From assembly GCA_964534995.1 (NCBI GenBank), contig CAZHSC010000028.1, forward strand, positions 1-39,961: a DNA stretch of 39,961 nucleotides, given 5' to 3'. The notes below the pieces were generated by a model. The model was not told the DNA's origin and did not search any database. It saw nothing but the letters and a program-made list of their open reading frames with translations. Both the position numbers and the translations under genes were made by a program. Positions 16,778 through 23,887 of the stretch are shown piece by piece (the stretch's first letter is position 1; each line of letters begins with the position of its first letter). Origin of the DNA: JAJTFW01 sp964534995. GTDB taxonomy: Bacteria > Bacteroidota > Bacteroidia > AKYH767-A > OLB10.

Positions 16778-16854
16778 CCAAAGATAAAAATTTTCGCCCC
16801 TAGACCATTTGAAGGGTCTGGGGCGAAAATTTGGCTGAGAAGTGTAATCTTTGG
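16778..16854 (+). promoter_or_regulatory. Long stem-loop between IS30 left end and transposase start
   Basis: The inner arms are 16788-16806 and 16815-16832 (AAATTTTCGCCCC… pairing with …GGGGCGAAAATTT, plus AGACC/GGTCT), 18 bp with one bulged T. Outer arms CCAAAGAT (16778-16785) and ATCTTTGG (16847-16854) pair across it. The outer right arm contains part of the likely Shine-Dalgarno GGAG (16853-16856), 5 bp before ATG 16862. It probably lowers translation from read-through transcripts, as known for other insertion sequences. Confidence 0.7.
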
Positions 16855-16861
16855 AGTGTCT

Positions 16862-17866
16862 ATGTCTAAAAACTACAATCAACTCAGCCAGGAACAAAGG
16901 TATCAGATTGAAGCATTACTTCGCACCGGTGCCAAACAAAGAGAAATTGCCATAATTATTGGCACATCGCCATCTACAATAAGTCGTGAGATAAGGAGAA
17001 ATACAGCTCAACGTGGGCGCGGAGCTAAAGTGTACTCGGCACTGAATGCGCAACGCAAGACGCTGATTCGTCATCGACAAAAGCCCAAGCAAATACGTTT
17101 CACAGAAGAAGATAAACTTAAGGCTCAGGATTGGTTATTGCAGTTCAGGTATAGCCCGGAGCTGATCCATATAGAGGGCAAACGACAATATGGGGACTTT
17201 GTAAGCCATGAAACAATCTACAAATGGATCTGGTATTGTAAACAGAGTCACCATCGCAGGGATATTAAATACCAAGGTCTGTATAGATATTTGGCACATA
17301 GAAAACGACGCAGGAAACGAGGCTTAAGAAGAGATAGCCGAGGTTTAATTTTGAATAGGGTATCCATAGCAGATAGGCCAGCAATAGTAGCTAAAAGAAA
17401 ACGACTTGGCGATTTCGAAATAGATTTAATGATGGGTAAGAACCACAAGGGAGCACTTCTGGTAATGACAGACAGGGCCTCATTAATGACACGATTACAA
17501 CTCTTACCGTCGAAAGATAGTGGCCTGGTAGAGCAAGGAATTAAAAAGAGATTAAGACCCATCCGCCATATAGTAAAAACACTTACCTTTGATAATGATC
17601 AAGCCTTCAGTCAACACATAGCTGTCGGTAAGCATCTCAAAGCTTCAACATATTTTACTCGTCCTTATACCTCACAAGATAAGGGAACAGTAGAAAATAG
17701 AATCGGAGTGATTAGAAGGTTATTCCCAAAGAAGACTGTTCTAACTACGATATCAAAAGAAAGAATAAAAGAAGTAGAGTATCTAATCAACAATCGTCCA
17801 GTCAGAAAATTTAACTATAAAACACCTAATCAAGTCTTCTCAGAAAAAATTGCACTTTTTAGTTGA
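16862..17866 (+). CDS. IS30-family transposase
   Basis: A 334-residue DDE transposase. I use ATG 16862, 5 bp after GGAG, although a GTG at 16856 is also in frame. The N-terminal helix-turn-helix reads LSQEQRYQIEALL then REIAIIIGTSPSTISREIRRN, the IS30 signature. The catalytic core holds Asp in GDFEIDLMMG, Asp in LTFDNDQAF, and Glu in DKGTVENRIGVIRRLFPKKT, so all three acidic residues are present and the enzyme may be active. The C-terminus (LINNRPVRKFNYKTPNQVF) is the usual family end. There are no frameshifts. The stop codon lies within the right terminal repeat. Confidence 0.97.
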   Translation: MSKNYNQLSQEQRYQIEALLRTGAKQREIAIIIGTSPSTISREIRRNTAQRGRGAKVYSALNAQRKTLIRHRQKPKQIRFTEEDKLKAQDWLLQFRYSPELIHIEGKRQYGDFVSHETIYKWIWYCKQSHHRRDIKYQGLYRYLAHRKRRRKRGLRRDSRGLILNRVSIADRPAIVAKRKRLGDFEIDLMMGKNHKGALLVMTDRASLMTRLQLLPSKDSGLVEQGIKKRLRPIRHIVKTLTFDNDQAFSQHIAVGKHLKASTYFTRPYTSQDKGTVENRIGVIRRLFPKKTVLTTISKERIKEVEYLINNRPVRKFNYKTPNQVFSEKIALFS

Positions 17867-17868
17867 AC
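17848..17868 (-). repeat. IS30 right terminal inverted repeat
   Basis: The sequence is AATTGCACTTTTTAGTTGAA plus C. It pairs with the left end at 18 of 21 positions and includes the transposase stop codon TGA at 17864-17866. Confidence 0.85.
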
Positions 17869-17928
17869 TTACAAATTAAGAGCATAAACAATTAAAAAGA
17901 AAATTAGGAGGAATCACCGCACTTTGCG

Positions 17929-17936
17929 TAATTTTG
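17929..17936 (+). promoter_or_regulatory. Promoter -7 box of the PurF-like gene
   Basis: TAATTTTG matches TAnnTTTG and lies 17 bp before ATG 17954 and about 60 bp downstream of the IS30 right end. Any -33 element would lie just outside the insertion, so the IS may have altered upstream control without removing the core promoter. Confidence 0.42.
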
Positions 17937-17953
17937 TAACTTAGAAAATTCCC

Positions 17954-19852
17954 ATGAGCGACGCTCTACACCACGAATGCGGAATCGCATTGGTCAGGTT
18001 GTTAAAACCCCTTGATTTTTACCTGAATAAATACGGTAGTTCCCTTTACGGAGTGAACAAATTATCGCTTTTGATGGAAAAGCAGCACAACCGTGGTCAG
18101 GATGGTGCCGGGGTGGCCTGCATTAAACTGGATATGGCACCGGGTGAAAAATATATCAGCCGCTACCGATCCATCGAAAAAAATGCCATTGCCGACATCT
18201 TCGGTGTTATCAATAGGCCCTTCCGGGATATCCAAAAAGAAGATCCTGAAAAGCTAAAGGATATAACATGGCTGAAAAAGAATGCCAATTTCATGGGTGA
18301 ACTTTTACTTGGCCACCTCCGCTATGGCACTTTTGGCGGTAATAATATTGAAAGTTGCCACCCTTTCTTACGGCAAAATAACTGGATGACACGTAACCTG
18401 GTAGTGGCAGGTAACTTCAACCTGACAAATGTGGAAGAACTTTTCAACAACCTCGTTGACATTGGCCAGCACCCCCGTGAAAAAGCGGATACCGTTACGG
18501 TAATGGAAAACATTGGACACTGGCTGGATGAAGAAAATGACCTTTTGTACTATCGTTATAAACAGGAGGGATACACCAAAAAAGAAATCAGTCCGATTAT
18601 CGCCGAAAAACTAGATATCGGTAATATCCTCCGCCGCTCCAGCAAATACTGGGATGGAGGCTATGTCATGGCAGGGCTTATCGGACATGGTGATGCCTTC
18701 GTACTTCGCGACCCTTCGGGCATCCGGCCGGCATGGTATTATGCCGACGAGGAAGTAGTTGTGGTTTCAAGCGAACGTCCGCAGATACAGACTGCATTCA
18801 ATGTCCCCGCCGATAGCATCCGGGAAGTTAAGCCCGGCCATGCCCTCATTATCAAGAAAAGCGGACGTGTAATTGAAGAACAGGTTCGCGAACCGCTCGA
18901 ACGTAAATCCTGCTCTTTTGAACGCATCTATTTTTCACGAGGCAGTGATAAAGACATTTACCGCGAGCGTCAACAACTGGGCCGAAACCTGTGTCCGGCG
19001 ATTCTCGAAAGTGTTGAAATGGACCTTAAGCATACTGTATTCTCCTACATACCCAATACCGCGGAGGTGGCCTTTTATGGAATGATCAAAGGTATGGACG
19101 ACTACCTCAGCGATGTAAAAATGCAGAAGATCCTGGCTATGGGCAGTGCTATCAACCAGCAAAAATTATCTGAGATACTGGCCATACGTACACGCGCCGA
19201 AAAAATCGCGATCAAAGATGCAAAACTGCGCACCTTCATCACCAACGATAACGAGCGTAGTGATATGGTTGCGCATGTGTACGACATCACTTACGGAACC
19301 CTGCAAGCAGGTATTGATAATCTTGTGGTAATCGATGATTCCATAGTTCGCGGAACAACTCTCAAAAACAGCATTATCCGGATGCTTGACAGGCTGAATC
19401 CGAAAAAAATAGTGATCGTTTCTTCGGCACCCCAAATCCGTTATCCCGATTGTTATGGCATTGATATGGCCAGGATCGGCGACCTCATCGTATTCAGGGC
19501 GGCTGTCAGTTTGCTGGAAGAACGCAATATGGAATCCCTGATCGACCAGGTTTTTGAAGAATGCAAAGGGGAGCTGGCAAAGGGGAATTCAGCAGCCAAT
19601 GTGGTTAAAAAAATATATGCTCCCTTCAGCGATGAGGAATTGTCGGCCCGTGTTGCCAAACTTGTTACACCGGAGGACTGTCACGCTGAAGTTGAAGTTA
19701 TTTTCCAGAAAATTGAAGATCTGCACAAAGCCTGTCCTCATCACACCGGTGACTGGTACTTCAGCGGCAACTACCCCACACCGGGAGGAAACAGGGTTGC
19801 CTGCAGGGCCTTTATCAATTACGTATCGGGATTGAATGAAAGAGCCTATTGA
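17954..19852 (+). CDS. Amidophosphoribosyltransferase, long divergent PurF-type
   Basis: A 632-residue enzyme of the PurF family, which makes 5-phosphoribosylamine from PRPP and glutamine as the first step of purine synthesis. Cys9 in HHECGIALVRL is the N-terminal nucleophile after removal of an eight-residue propeptide. HNRGQDGAGV and HLRYGTFG are Ntn-glutaminase motifs, and DPSGIRPAWYY leads into the phosphoribosyltransferase domain with the PRPP loop VVIDDSIVRGTT. It is over 100 residues longer than usual PurF (about 470-510), with a long C-terminal extension. The oxyanion-hole motif usually written NGNLTN reads AGNFNLTN here, so Gly appears replaced by Phe. This long form is known in Bacteroidota, often beside a conventional purF; whether it is the purine enzyme or a paralogue is open. 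The purD gene lies 5 kb away on the other strand. Confidence 0.85.
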   Translation: MSDALHHECGIALVRLLKPLDFYLNKYGSSLYGVNKLSLLMEKQHNRGQDGAGVACIKLDMAPGEKYISRYRSIEKNAIADIFGVINRPFRDIQKEDPEKLKDITWLKKNANFMGELLLGHLRYGTFGGNNIESCHPFLRQNNWMTRNLVVAGNFNLTNVEELFNNLVDIGQHPREKADTVTVMENIGHWLDEENDLLYYRYKQEGYTKKEISPIIAEKLDIGNILRRSSKYWDGGYVMAGLIGHGDAFVLRDPSGIRPAWYYADEEVVVVSSERPQIQTAFNVPADSIREVKPGHALIIKKSGRVIEEQVREPLERKSCSFERIYFSRGSDKDIYRERQQLGRNLCPAILESVEMDLKHTVFSYIPNTAEVAFYGMIKGMDDYLSDVKMQKILAMGSAINQQKLSEILAIRTRAEKIAIKDAKLRTFITNDNERSDMVAHVYDITYGTLQAGIDNLVVIDDSIVRGTTLKNSIIRMLDRLNPKKIVIVSSAPQIRYPDCYGIDMARIGDLIVFRAAVSLLEERNMESLIDQVFEECKGELAKGNSAANVVKKIYAPFSDEELSARVAKLVTPEDCHAEVEVIFQKIEDLHKACPHHTGDWYFSGNYPTPGGNRVACRAFINYVSGLNERAY

Positions 19853-20020
19853 TGTGCCTTTCCTTTCAAGTAGTGCTTGGTTGAACAAACGTTAAATATC
19901 TGCTTCCATCTGTTGCAGATCAGGGCATACCTTTCACAACCCAACATACCAGGGAATTTCTTGTCTATTTCATGTAGAAAACTTGTGTATATGGTAATTT
20001 CCATTTGTTACTACAGCAAA
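19853..20020. other. Intergenic region after the PurF-like gene, no recognised feature
   Basis: About 170 bp leading into repeat cluster C. I see no terminator hairpin with a T-run. Confidence 0.4.
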
Positions 20021-20200
20021 CCGGGGCACTGGCGTCCCCGGGTCACATAAAGTTTGCAAATATTTTACATGATCAAGGAATAAGCATTTGTATACGCTTA
20101 TATCCTTCATCAAGCAACAAACAGCCGGGGGACTAGCGTCCCCGCCCCAAATAAAGATCGCAAAATAATTTACGTGATCAAGAAATAAGCATTTGTATAC
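20021..20200. repeat. Repeat cluster C: two ~104 bp hairpin units
   Basis: Hairpins begin at 20021 (CCGGGG…CCCCGG arms) and 20125 (CCGGGGGACTAGCGTCCCCG). Each is followed by the family tail with TTTTACATGATCAAGGAATA and CATTTGTATAC motifs. Same family as clusters A, B and D; the second unit is truncated after the tail. Confidence 0.85.
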
Positions 20201-20688
20201 CTTTTACTTTATTTCATATTTAACGCTACTTAATATTTCAATACTCATCAGATGAAAATACTTTTATTCCACTGTTCACTTCATGTCTACGTGGTTTAAC
20301 AAGCCAATACCACCGTGATTCATTTATCAGACCCGGACTTGATTCTCTTAAAAATGTAGTTCACGTAATATTTAATGATGGGGCGGTCTGCTCTGTACCC
20401 CGACTCCCTTTTTTCTTGATAGAAAAAGGAAGCAAAAAGATCAAGGCCTGCACCAAACCCTTTCCGCTTTCGCGTAATTTAATTCGTTTATTCCGTCGGG
20501 TATCAGGGGGATTTCCTCACTGTATTCGCAGCTACCCTTCGCAAGTTTCAACTTCCCATGCGCTCCAAATTATTATCATGAAGCGTGCTATGCACTGCTT
20601 AGCTTTTCCCTGAAGCGTGCTTAACTCTGCTTCAGGGAAACCGGATGTGCTGAGGGCCGGGTTATTTATAAATAAACACATCTCAACG
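20201..20688. other. Intergenic spacer between repeat clusters C and D with a second hairpin type
   Basis: Nearly 490 bp without a convincing gene. A 65-codon frame (20416-20613) has a low-complexity, basic, arginine-rich translation and no family likeness, so I leave it out. The stretch 20608-20637 holds the CCCTGAAGC/GCTTCAGGG hairpin shared with 246-275. Confidence 0.45.
20608..20637. repeat. Second copy of the CCCTGAAGC hairpin
   Basis: The arms CCCTGAAGC (20608-20616) and GCTTCAGGG (20629-20637) are identical to those at 246-275, and both are followed by GAAACC. The loop sequence differs. Both copies sit next to units of the 105 bp repeat family. Confidence 0.6.
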
Positions 20689-20990
20689 CCGGGGACTACC
20701 GTCCCCGCCCCAAATAAAGATCGTGGAAAAATTTTACATGAACAAGCAATAAATACTTTTACCCGTTTGTATTCGTTTGTAGCGTGCTAAAGGCCGGGGA
20801 ACCGGCGTTCCCGCCCCAAATAAAAATAGTAATAATTTTTTAGACGGGCAAGTTATAAGCATTTCTATTCGCTTATATCCGTTTGTCAATATAAATAACC
20901 GGGGGACTACCGTCCCCGCCCCAAATAAAGATCGTGGAAAAATTTTACATGAACAAGAAACAAATATTTATATCCGTTTAAAACCGCCAA
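20689..20990. repeat. Repeat cluster D: three 105 bp hairpin units
   Basis: Hairpins begin at 20689, 20794 and 20899, an exact 105 bp period. The first is CGGGGAC-TACC-GTCCCCG; the second has GGGAAC-CGGC-GTTCCC, again a compensated pair change. About 105 bp from 20815 nearly matches 454-560 of cluster A, differing at only a handful of bases. It lies between convergent genes. Confidence 0.9.
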
Positions 20991-21272
20991 GGCCCTAAAA
21001 CACGATGATAACCTATTGTCATCATCCCAGCAGAATCAGCAGAAATATTTTCAATAGCTATTAATAAACAACACAGTTTATCCCACACAGGCAACAGTTT
21101 CTGGATCTTGCATGTGTTTTTATATTAGAAGTTGCGTCACTACTGCATGTCCAAATCCTCAATTTACTCAACTATAACATTCACATTACGCCTTCAACCT
21201 GCCCGTCTCACTGCTGTTGCTGTCAGGGATAAGGACAATTACACCAGAAGCGAAATTTGAAATGCCGGTGGT
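20991..21272. other. Intergenic region 3' of the ALDH16 pair, no recognised feature
   Basis: About 280 bp of AT-rich sequence between repeat cluster D and the stop codon of the ALDH16 accessory gene. I see no gene or clear terminator. Confidence 0.4.
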
Positions 21273-22190
21273 TTATGCACCAACCGGGTGCCAGGTTGTT
21301 TTTATTTCCTGGGCAGAAAGAATACGATAGGGTGAACATAGCTCCTCTTTGGAAAAATCGATAACGCGTTTAACGTTGAATGCCGCGTTGACCTGGGCCA
21401 ACTTGCGCTGTTCCATATCCAGGTCACTATAAAAAATAGCGTTGATGTCCATGTGAGAAGAAGCATGACCCAGGAGTTCCCTGCGATGACCCGTAAGTAT
21501 ATTCACTACACCCCCCGGGAGGTCAGAAGCGTTCAATACCTCTGCAAAATCAACCGCCGTTAAAGGATACCTTTCACTTGCGATTACCGTACATACATTT
21601 CCTCCAACAATCATCGGCGCTACCATACTTACCAACCCCAAAAGTCCCTGCTTCGCCGGTGTGAAGACACTCACCACACCCATCGGTTCATGATATGAAA
21701 AATTAAAATGGGAACTCTCCACCGGATTCACACTGCTGAATACCTGAATATATTTATCACTCCAACCGGCATAGTATACCATGATATCAATAGCTGCCTC
21801 CACTTCCTGCCGGGCGCTGTTCAGGCTGTCCCCCTGCAGCACCAGTGTTTCTATAAATTGTGCACGCCTTCCTTCCAGGGTTTCAGCAATGCGATATAAA
21901 ATCTGTGCTTTATTATACGCAGAGCGTCCTGCCCAGGCATCCTGCGCTTTTCGGTTTGACACCACACTGTCGCGGAAGTCCTTTCTTGACCCACGGCATA
22001 CGTTGGCGATCACTTTACCTCCCGGATCTTTCAGGGCAAAAACTCTTCCCGATTCTGTCCGGGGAAATTTTCCATCTATATACAGTTTGTAGGTCTTACG
22101 TATCTCCAGCCGATTTGACGGTACTTCATGACCGTTACCAGGCACTTTCACCTGAATCCCTTTTACTTTCAATAGTTGCTTTGTTGCCAT
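21273..22190 (-). CDS. ALDH16 second domain, non-catalytic aldehyde-dehydrogenase-like subunit
   Basis: A 305-residue protein that looks like half of an aldehyde dehydrogenase. After about 34 residues comes YKLYIDGKFPRTESG, the usual ALDH start, then helices (AQDAWAGRSAYNKAQILYRIAETLEGRR), the nucleotide-binding-like strand HEPMGVVSVFTPAKQGLLGL, and PGGVVNILTGHRREL. It then ends (WHPVGA) without the catalytic ELGGK and GQxC segments. That is not a frameshift relic: order and ending match the second ALDH domain of ALDH16 proteins, where it is fused to the active domain and is also non-catalytic. It starts 18 bp after the full-length ALDH gene on the same strand, so the two are probably co-translated and form one complex. 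Confidence 0.82.
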   Translation of the reverse strand: MATKQLLKVKGIQVKVPGNGHEVPSNRLEIRKTYKLYIDGKFPRTESGRVFALKDPGGKVIANVCRGSRKDFRDSVVSNRKAQDAWAGRSAYNKAQILYRIAETLEGRRAQFIETLVLQGDSLNSARQEVEAAIDIMVYYAGWSDKYIQVFSSVNPVESSHFNFSYHEPMGVVSVFTPAKQGLLGLVSMVAPMIVGGNVCTVIASERYPLTAVDFAEVLNASDLPGGVVNILTGHRRELLGHASSHMDINAIFYSDLDMEQRKLAQVNAAFNVKRVIDFSKEELCSPYRILSAQEIKTTWHPVGA

Positions 22191-22208
22191 GTGTTTATCA
22201 ATGAAGCA

Positions 22209-23684
22209 TTACACCAGTTTAACATAAGGCCATAATCCATGCAGCCCTCCTTCGCGGCCCATACCACTTTCTTTGTATCCTCCAAATGGACTGGTTGGAT
22301 CAAACTTGTTATAGGTATTAGCCCACAAAACGCCCGCTTTGATTTTTCCGGTTACTTTAAAAATTTTAGCTCCTTTATCTGTCCATACACCACCGCTAAG
22401 GCCATAGGGGGTATTGTTTGCTTTCTCTACCGCTTCTTCAAGGGTCCGGAATGTTTGAATAGCGAGTACCGGTCCGAATATTTCTTCCTGAACAATTCGG
22501 TGCGACTGGGCTACATTGGTGAAAAGAGTCGGACGGAACCAGAATCCTTTTGCAGGGACTTTGCAGTCAGGCTGCCAGCATTCTCCACCCTCGCGGATCC
22601 CTGCATTTACGAGTGACCTGATCTTTGCAAGTTGTGCCTTCGAATTGATGGCGCCGATATCGGTATTTTTATCCAGCGGATCGCCCACAATCAGGGTGGA
22701 TATCCGGTCTTTGAGTTTACGCAGCACTTCTTTTGCGACTCCTTCCTGAACAAAGAGGCGGGAACCGGCACAGCATACATGACCCTGGTTGAAAAAGATA
22801 CCATTAATGATACCTTCCACCGCCTGATCAATGGCTGCGTCTTCAAAAATAATATTGGCAGCTTTTCCTCCGAGTTCCAGTGTATACTTCTTATCTGTTC
22901 CTGCAAGTGCTTTCTGTATCCGTTTTCCCACATCGGTAGATCCGGTAAACGCTACCTTATCAATACCCGGATGATTCACCAGGGCGGCCCCGGTAGCTCC
23001 AGCACCTGTAATGATATTGACAACTCCGGGAGGTAAATCGGCTTCCTGTAATATCTCGGCAAGCTTAAGGGCTGTGAGCGGTGTTGTCTCAGCAGGTTTG
23101 AGCACAAGGGTATTTCCACATGCCAGCGCGGGAGCAATCTTCCAGGCTGCCATCAATAGCGGAAAGTTCCATGGGATAATCTGACCGGCGACCCCCAGCG
23201 GCTGCGCTTTCTTTCCAGGAAATGCATAGTCCAGTTTATCGGCCCATCCCGCATAATAGAAGAAATGCGCGGCGGCAAGCGGCACATCTATATCGCGGGA
23301 CTCACGGATAGGCTTACCGCCATCCATACTTTCAATTACGGCCAACTCGCGGGATTTTTCCTGCAGCAGCCTTGCTATCCGGAACAGGTATTTCCCTCTC
23401 TCCGCTGCCGGCATCTTCGACCAGATTTTATCATAGGCATTACGTGCTGCTTTCACCGCCTTATCTACATCGGTGGCACCAGCATCGGCAACAACTGCAA
23501 TTTTTTTCTCTGTGGCAGGGTTCAGCGTATCGAAATATGCCCCGTTTCCGGGTGCAATGAATTTTCCGTTGATAAACAATTCATAACGGTCCTTCAATTG
23601 AATGTGCCCGGTATCTTCCGGTGCCGGTGAATATTTCCAGGAAGTGGAAAAGTTGAGCGGCCTGACCTTTACTGCTTTCTTCAT
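22209..23684 (-). CDS. Aldehyde dehydrogenase, catalytic subunit of a split ALDH16
   Basis: A 491-residue aldehyde dehydrogenase. The N-terminal extension SWKYSPAPED before YELFINGKF resembles the start of ALDH16. The active site is intact: Asn173 (IIPWNFPLL), Glu270 (TLELGGK), and Cys304 in FFNQGHVCCAGSRLF, with EEIFGPVL and the end SPFGGYKESGMGREGGLHGL. It should oxidise an aldehyde with NAD(P)+, in contrast to mammalian ALDH16A1, which has lost the active-site Cys. The substrate is unknown. The downstream gene (22190-21273) encodes the non-catalytic second domain. A minus-strand TAAATTCG box about 10 bp upstream is one base off the promoter consensus. Confidence 0.92.
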   Translation of the reverse strand: MKKAVKVRPLNFSTSWKYSPAPEDTGHIQLKDRYELFINGKFIAPGNGAYFDTLNPATEKKIAVVADAGATDVDKAVKAARNAYDKIWSKMPAAERGKYLFRIARLLQEKSRELAVIESMDGGKPIRESRDIDVPLAAAHFFYYAGWADKLDYAFPGKKAQPLGVAGQIIPWNFPLLMAAWKIAPALACGNTLVLKPAETTPLTALKLAEILQEADLPPGVVNIITGAGATGAALVNHPGIDKVAFTGSTDVGKRIQKALAGTDKKYTLELGGKAANIIFEDAAIDQAVEGIINGIFFNQGHVCCAGSRLFVQEGVAKEVLRKLKDRISTLIVGDPLDKNTDIGAINSKAQLAKIRSLVNAGIREGGECWQPDCKVPAKGFWFRPTLFTNVAQSHRIVQEEIFGPVLAIQTFRTLEEAVEKANNTPYGLSGGVWTDKGAKIFKVTGKIKAGVLWANTYNKFDPTSPFGGYKESGMGREGGLHGLWPYVKLV

Positions 23685-23887
23685 ACCGTAAAATTTTTAC
23701 GAATTTAATCGCTTGCAACATGCGATCCGCCGGATAGGATAAATATTCCAAACCCTGCCGGTTGGCTTTCACCTCCTTTATATTCCGGTATACAAGGCCC
23801 TGTCATAATGTAAAGACAAGAGGGGGTACAGGAAGCAGAACACCCCTTCGTTTAACAAGTTAGTTACTTTTTCCTACCCAATGTCAA

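Larger units (their letters stand above)
16756..17869 (+). mobile_element. IS30-family insertion sequence, apparently intact
   Basis: An element of about 1.1 kb bounded by 21 bp terminal inverted repeats, left at 16757-16777 (GTTCAAGTCATAAGTGCAAT…) and right at 17848-17868, matching at 18 of 21 positions; one further A/T pair extends them. It carries a single transposase gene whose stop codon lies inside the right repeat. No 2-4 bp target duplication is evident (left flank …tgccg, right flank tacaa…). It separates the lipoprotein operon promoter from the PurF-like gene. Confidence 0.85.

Noticed and set aside
16745..17880. Target-site duplication of the IS30 element
   Set aside because: The bases directly outside the terminal repeats (…tgccg and tacaa…) do not match for 2-4 bp in any alignment I tried, so it may have been lost or the exact ends may differ.
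20416..20613. 65-codon frame between repeat clusters
   Set aside because: Arginine- and lysine-rich low-complexity translation, no start signal, inside a repeat-rich gap.
21273..22190. Truncated or frameshifted aldehyde dehydrogenase pseudogene
   Set aside because: It has its own start, a clean stop and an ending that matches the second domain of ALDH16 proteins, so it is better read as an intact non-catalytic subunit.
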